A DNA stretch of 64,000 nucleotides from the NCBI RefSeq assembly GCF_036417845.1, contig NC_089980.1:53070501-53134500 (forward strand). The letters are read 5' to 3'. The notes beneath the pieces were generated by a model. It worked only from the letters and a program-made list of their open reading frames with translations, did not search any database and was not told the DNA's origin. The DNA is from Apteryx mantelli. Its lineage: Eukaryota; Chordata; Aves; Apterygiformes; Apterygidae. Made by a program: the position numbers and the translations under genes. The first letter of the stretch is position 1. Every line of letters begins with the position of its first letter. This document shows positions 63,523 through 64,000 of this stretch, in pieces.

Positions 63523-63558
63523 CCGGGGCCGGGGCCGGGGCCGGGGCCGGGGCCGGGG
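63523..63558 (+). repeat. (CCGGGG)6 hexanucleotide repeat
   Basis: Six uninterrupted CCGGGG units (GGGGCC phase on the plus strand; CCCCGG on the RYR sense strand) lie 80-115 bp upstream of the ATG, in the 5'UTR or core promoter. The G-rich strand has many closely spaced GGGG runs and could form G-quadruplexes. The unit is that of the human C9orf72 repeat, at a copy number like a normal short allele. Confidence 0.95.
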
Positions 63559-63712
63559 CAGGTGCGACGCGACGGACCGGCAGCCCCAGGCCGGGCCCGC
63601 GCGCCGGCGGCAGGTGCTCCGCTCTGCCCAGCCGCCGCCGAGCTCGCGCCGGCCTCGGGGGCGGGGCCAGGCGCGGGGGGCGGGGCTCCCCGCCCGCCCG
63701 CTGCCGCAGGTG
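63559..63712. promoter_or_regulatory. Three CAGGTG E-boxes
   Basis: CAGGTG occurs at 63559-63564, 63611-63616 and 63707-63712, within 154 bp upstream of the ATG. CAGGTG/CACCTG is bound by E-proteins with myogenic or neurogenic bHLH partners and by ZEB/Snail repressors. Ryanodine receptors are expressed in muscle and brain, so tissue control is plausible, but this is motif reading only. Confidence 0.4.
63657..63686. promoter_or_regulatory. Two GC boxes (Sp1/KLF-type)
   Basis: GGGGCGGGGC occurs at 63657-63666 and again at 63677-63686, 20 bp apart start to start, about 215-245 bp upstream of the ATG. These are perfect Sp1/KLF GC-box cores. In a CpG island such matches are common, so function is inferred. 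Confidence 0.55.
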
Positions 63713-63887
63713 ATCCGCAGCCCGGCTCGCCGCCCAGCGCCCCTTGCTGGTGTTTCGCCGAGAGGCGGCCCGCGGGCTGCGCCGGTCTGCCGCCGCCGCC
63801 GGGCTTGCCTCGGGTGGGGGCTGCCCGACCCGCCGGCTCGGCCGCCGCACTGGGACGCGGCTGGGGGAAGCGCCGCGGCGCTGCCAC

Positions 63888-63965
63888 GGCGGCCGTTGAG
63901 CGGCGCGGCGCGGCGGCCGTTGACGGCGCCGCAGGAGCCGGGCGGGCGAAGCGGGGCGGCCGTTG
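63888..63965. promoter_or_regulatory. Three copies of GGCGGCCGTTG (MYB-like sites)
   Basis: The 11-mer GGCGGCCGTTG occurs exactly at 63888-63898, 63912-63922 and 63955-63965. Its complement contains CAACGG, a match to the MYB recognition core YAAC(G/T)G. The first two copies share 13 bp. The copies lie 445-520 bp upstream of the RYR ATG, at the far side of the CpG island. The repetition is seen directly; MYB binding is inferred. Confidence 0.5.
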
Positions 63966-64000
63966 GCGGACGTCGGCCCGGGACCGGAGCCCTGTGGGGC

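Larger units (their letters stand above)
63030..64000. promoter_or_regulatory. CpG island promoter of the RYR gene
   Basis: From about 63030 to the window end the sequence becomes extremely GC- and CpG-rich, in sharp contrast to the AT-rich intron. It surrounds coding exon 1 and extends more than 550 bp upstream of the ATG. No TATA box is evident; GC boxes and clustered short motifs suggest a dispersed-start CpG-island promoter. The transcription start cannot be placed by eye, so the 5'UTR limit is unknown. The island is still dense at the right edge, so it may continue and could be bidirectional, but no plus-strand gene can be shown. Long open frames on both strands here reflect GC-rich composition with few stop codons, not genes. 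Confidence 0.85.

Noticed and set aside
63201..63713. 170-codon plus-strand open frame including a Gly-Ala repeat
   Set aside because: It is a compositional frame through the CpG island and the CCGGGG repeat, with no family resemblance and no splice or expression evidence.
63392..63887. Overlapping 126- and 152-codon minus-strand frames upstream of the RYR start
   Set aside because: Pro/Ala/Gly/Arg-rich translation of GC-rich promoter DNA. No conserved domain, and the region is promoter or 5'UTR of RYR.
1..64000. CRISPR array, prophage, operon or other prokaryotic system
   Set aside because: Sequence is vertebrate nuclear intron and promoter DNA. No regularly spaced direct repeats beyond the tandem and simple repeats listed.

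Overview
This is vertebrate, almost certainly avian, nuclear DNA. The evidence is CR1 (chicken repeat 1) LINE sequence, including a copy with the typical bird 3' end (a TCTCCAGAGGTCCCTTCCAAC-type 3'UTR followed by ATTCTGTG repeats). Repeat density is low, the sequence is AT-rich and intron-like, and one edge carries a strong CpG island. Species cannot be read from the sequence.

The only protein-coding exon I can support lies at the right edge on the minus strand. It is the first coding exon of a ryanodine receptor: the 16-residue N-terminus MAEGGEGEDEIQFLRT at 63396-63443, followed immediately by a consensus splice donor (63390-63395) and preceded by a strong Kozak context. From memory of the family, residue 3 (Glu) favours RYR3 over RYR2, while the lack of an extra Gly resembles RYR2. 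RYR3 is therefore a lean, not a certainty. The exon sits in a CpG island (about 63030-64000) with no evident TATA box. The island carries GC boxes, three CAGGTG E-boxes, six copies of CCGGGG (a GGGGCC-type hexanucleotide), (CGG)5 and three exact copies of GGCGGCCGTTG with MYB-like cores.

The remaining ~63.4 kb (1-63395) is best read as part of the very long intron 1 of that gene. I found no exon 2, no other convincing exon, no tRNA and no processed pseudogene. The intron holds: (i) a 5'-truncated, near-intact CR1 at about 6644-8374 (+) with all reverse-transcriptase core motifs and one 2-nt frameshifting deletion; (ii) a much older CR1 fragment in inverse orientation beside it (about 8770-9345, -); (iii) an internal CR1 piece lacking both ends (about 35280-35826, +); (iv) an ancient L3/CR1-type 3' end (about 41000-41131, +); (v) two faint MIR-like remnants; (vi) a perfect 70-bp tandem duplication (14758-14899); (vii) several CpG-dense patches far from the promoter (about 3790-4040, 11155-11420, 24200-24345, 39443-39580); (viii) microsatellites, homopolymers and inverted repeats.

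Nothing here looks like a new multi-gene system. The points most worth a second look are the promoter-island repeat architecture, the orphan CpG patches in the intron and the identity of the RYR paralogue.
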